Assembly: GCA_025452255.1 (NCBI GenBank)
Contig: CP104974.1
Coordinates: 1-64,000 of the forward strand
Length of the DNA: 64,000 nucleotides
From: Devosia sp. A8/3-2
GTDB lineage: Bacteria; Pseudomonadota; Alphaproteobacteria; Rhizobiales; Devosiaceae
Reading direction: 5' to 3'
A program made the translations under genes and the position numbers. Of this stretch, positions 63,641-64,000 are shown piece by piece. The notes beneath the pieces are model-generated. The model saw nothing but the letters and a program-made list of their open reading frames with translations, ran no database searches and was not told where the DNA came from. Each line of letters begins with the position of its first letter. Positions within the stretch are counted from its first letter, which is position 1.

Positions 63641-64000
63641 ATGAGCTTGCTTTCCCTCAAAGACGTGACCAAGGCCTATAGCGGCGTACCAGCGCTCAAG
63701 GGCGTGGACCTCGACATTGCGCCGGGTGAAATTCACGCGCTTATGGGCGAAAACAGGGCGGGCAAATCCACGCTCATCAAAATCTCGGCCGGTGTCGTTG
63801 CCCCCGACCGCGCCGCTATAAGCCTCGACGGCAATCCGGTCCATATCGATAGCGCCAATCAGGCTCATCGCTCGGGCCTGCGCTTCATCCACCGAGAATT
63901 CAACGTCGTCCCGGCCCTTTCGGTGGCCGAAAACATATTCATGGGCCGCGCCTATCCCCGCCGCGCCGGCCTCTTCGTCGATTGGAAAAAGCTCAACACC
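63641..64000 (+). CDS. Sugar ABC transporter ATPase, RbsA/MglA type (3' end beyond window)
   Basis: The first 120 residues: [20 protein letters not shown], Walker [10 protein letters not shown], then [32 protein letters not shown]. The ribose/galactose importer family has two ATPase halves; only the first part is visible. The Walker A second Gly is Arg here (GENGAGKS is usual), which still fits GxxxxGKS but may be another base error. Downstream permease and binding protein genes should follow. Confidence 0.85.
   Translation, partial: MSLLSLKDVTKAYSGVPALKGVDLDIAPGEIHALMGENRAGKSTLIKISAGVVAPDRAAISLDGNPVHIDSANQAHRSGLRFIHREFNVVPALSVAENIFMGRAYPRRAGLFVDWKKLNT

Overview
The window looks like a chromosomal segment of an alphaproteobacterium of the order Hyphomicrobiales, probably Devosia-like. 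The evidence is a GcrA cell-cycle regulator with a perfect CtrA box and clustered GANTC sites upstream, a NasT/NasS nitrate sensor pair, an argD-argF-hslO run, high GC, and many dispersed palindromic repeats typical of that order. The genus is an inference; no rRNA or tRNA gene was seen.

The dominant feature is not biological in the usual sense. About half of the genes are interrupted by one to four single- or double-base indels, although the proteins are conserved on both sides. The indels recur in a few contexts: CCWGG sites, a spurious T inserted in YCG, a lost GC pair in GCGCGC tracts, and homopolymers. About fifteen conserved tryptophans read as arginine where CCTGG is expected. This pattern fits an unpolished long-read consensus, perhaps distorted by base modification, better than pseudogenes. 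Genes below are annotated end to end across these breaks.

Layout. 0-5.3 kb: nasS (cut by the edge), nasT, a response regulator, a UvrD-like helicase, an EamA transporter, hpt. 5.4-22.2 kb: a large cell-wall/amino-sugar recycling region. It has a six-gene sugar ABC importer/NanE/BadF-type kinase operon, divergent murQ, anmK with a beta-lactamase-like hydrolase and OppDF, and a divergent peptide binding protein/permease set ending in an L-Ala-D/L-Glu-type epimerase. 22.3-26.6 kb: siderophore-interacting protein, FAD protein, small hydrolase, sulfate-binding protein. 26.7-36 kb: family 2 glycosyltransferase, hslO, argF, argD, gcrA, PhoR-like kinase, ppk2.

36-43.6 kb: an RpiR-type regulator divergent from N-formylglutamate amidohydrolase-like, amino-acid/ethanolamine-type permease, glutamine-synthetase-like, aldehyde dehydrogenase and iron alcohol dehydrogenase genes. 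Together they spell a candidate gamma-glutamylated amino-alcohol catabolic pathway, the most interesting system here. 43.6-48.7 kb: sugar-acid/polyol genes and a VOC protein. 48.8-51.6 kb: a copper operon (DUF2946-like, YcnI, CopC-CopD fusion). 51.6-64 kb: a stand-alone MgsA C-terminal-like protein, tex, an ABC exporter, a lipid kinase, an M29 aminopeptidase, a YdcF-like protein, two TIM-barrel proteins, a mercuric-reductase-like flavoprotein, and the start of a sugar ABC ATPase.
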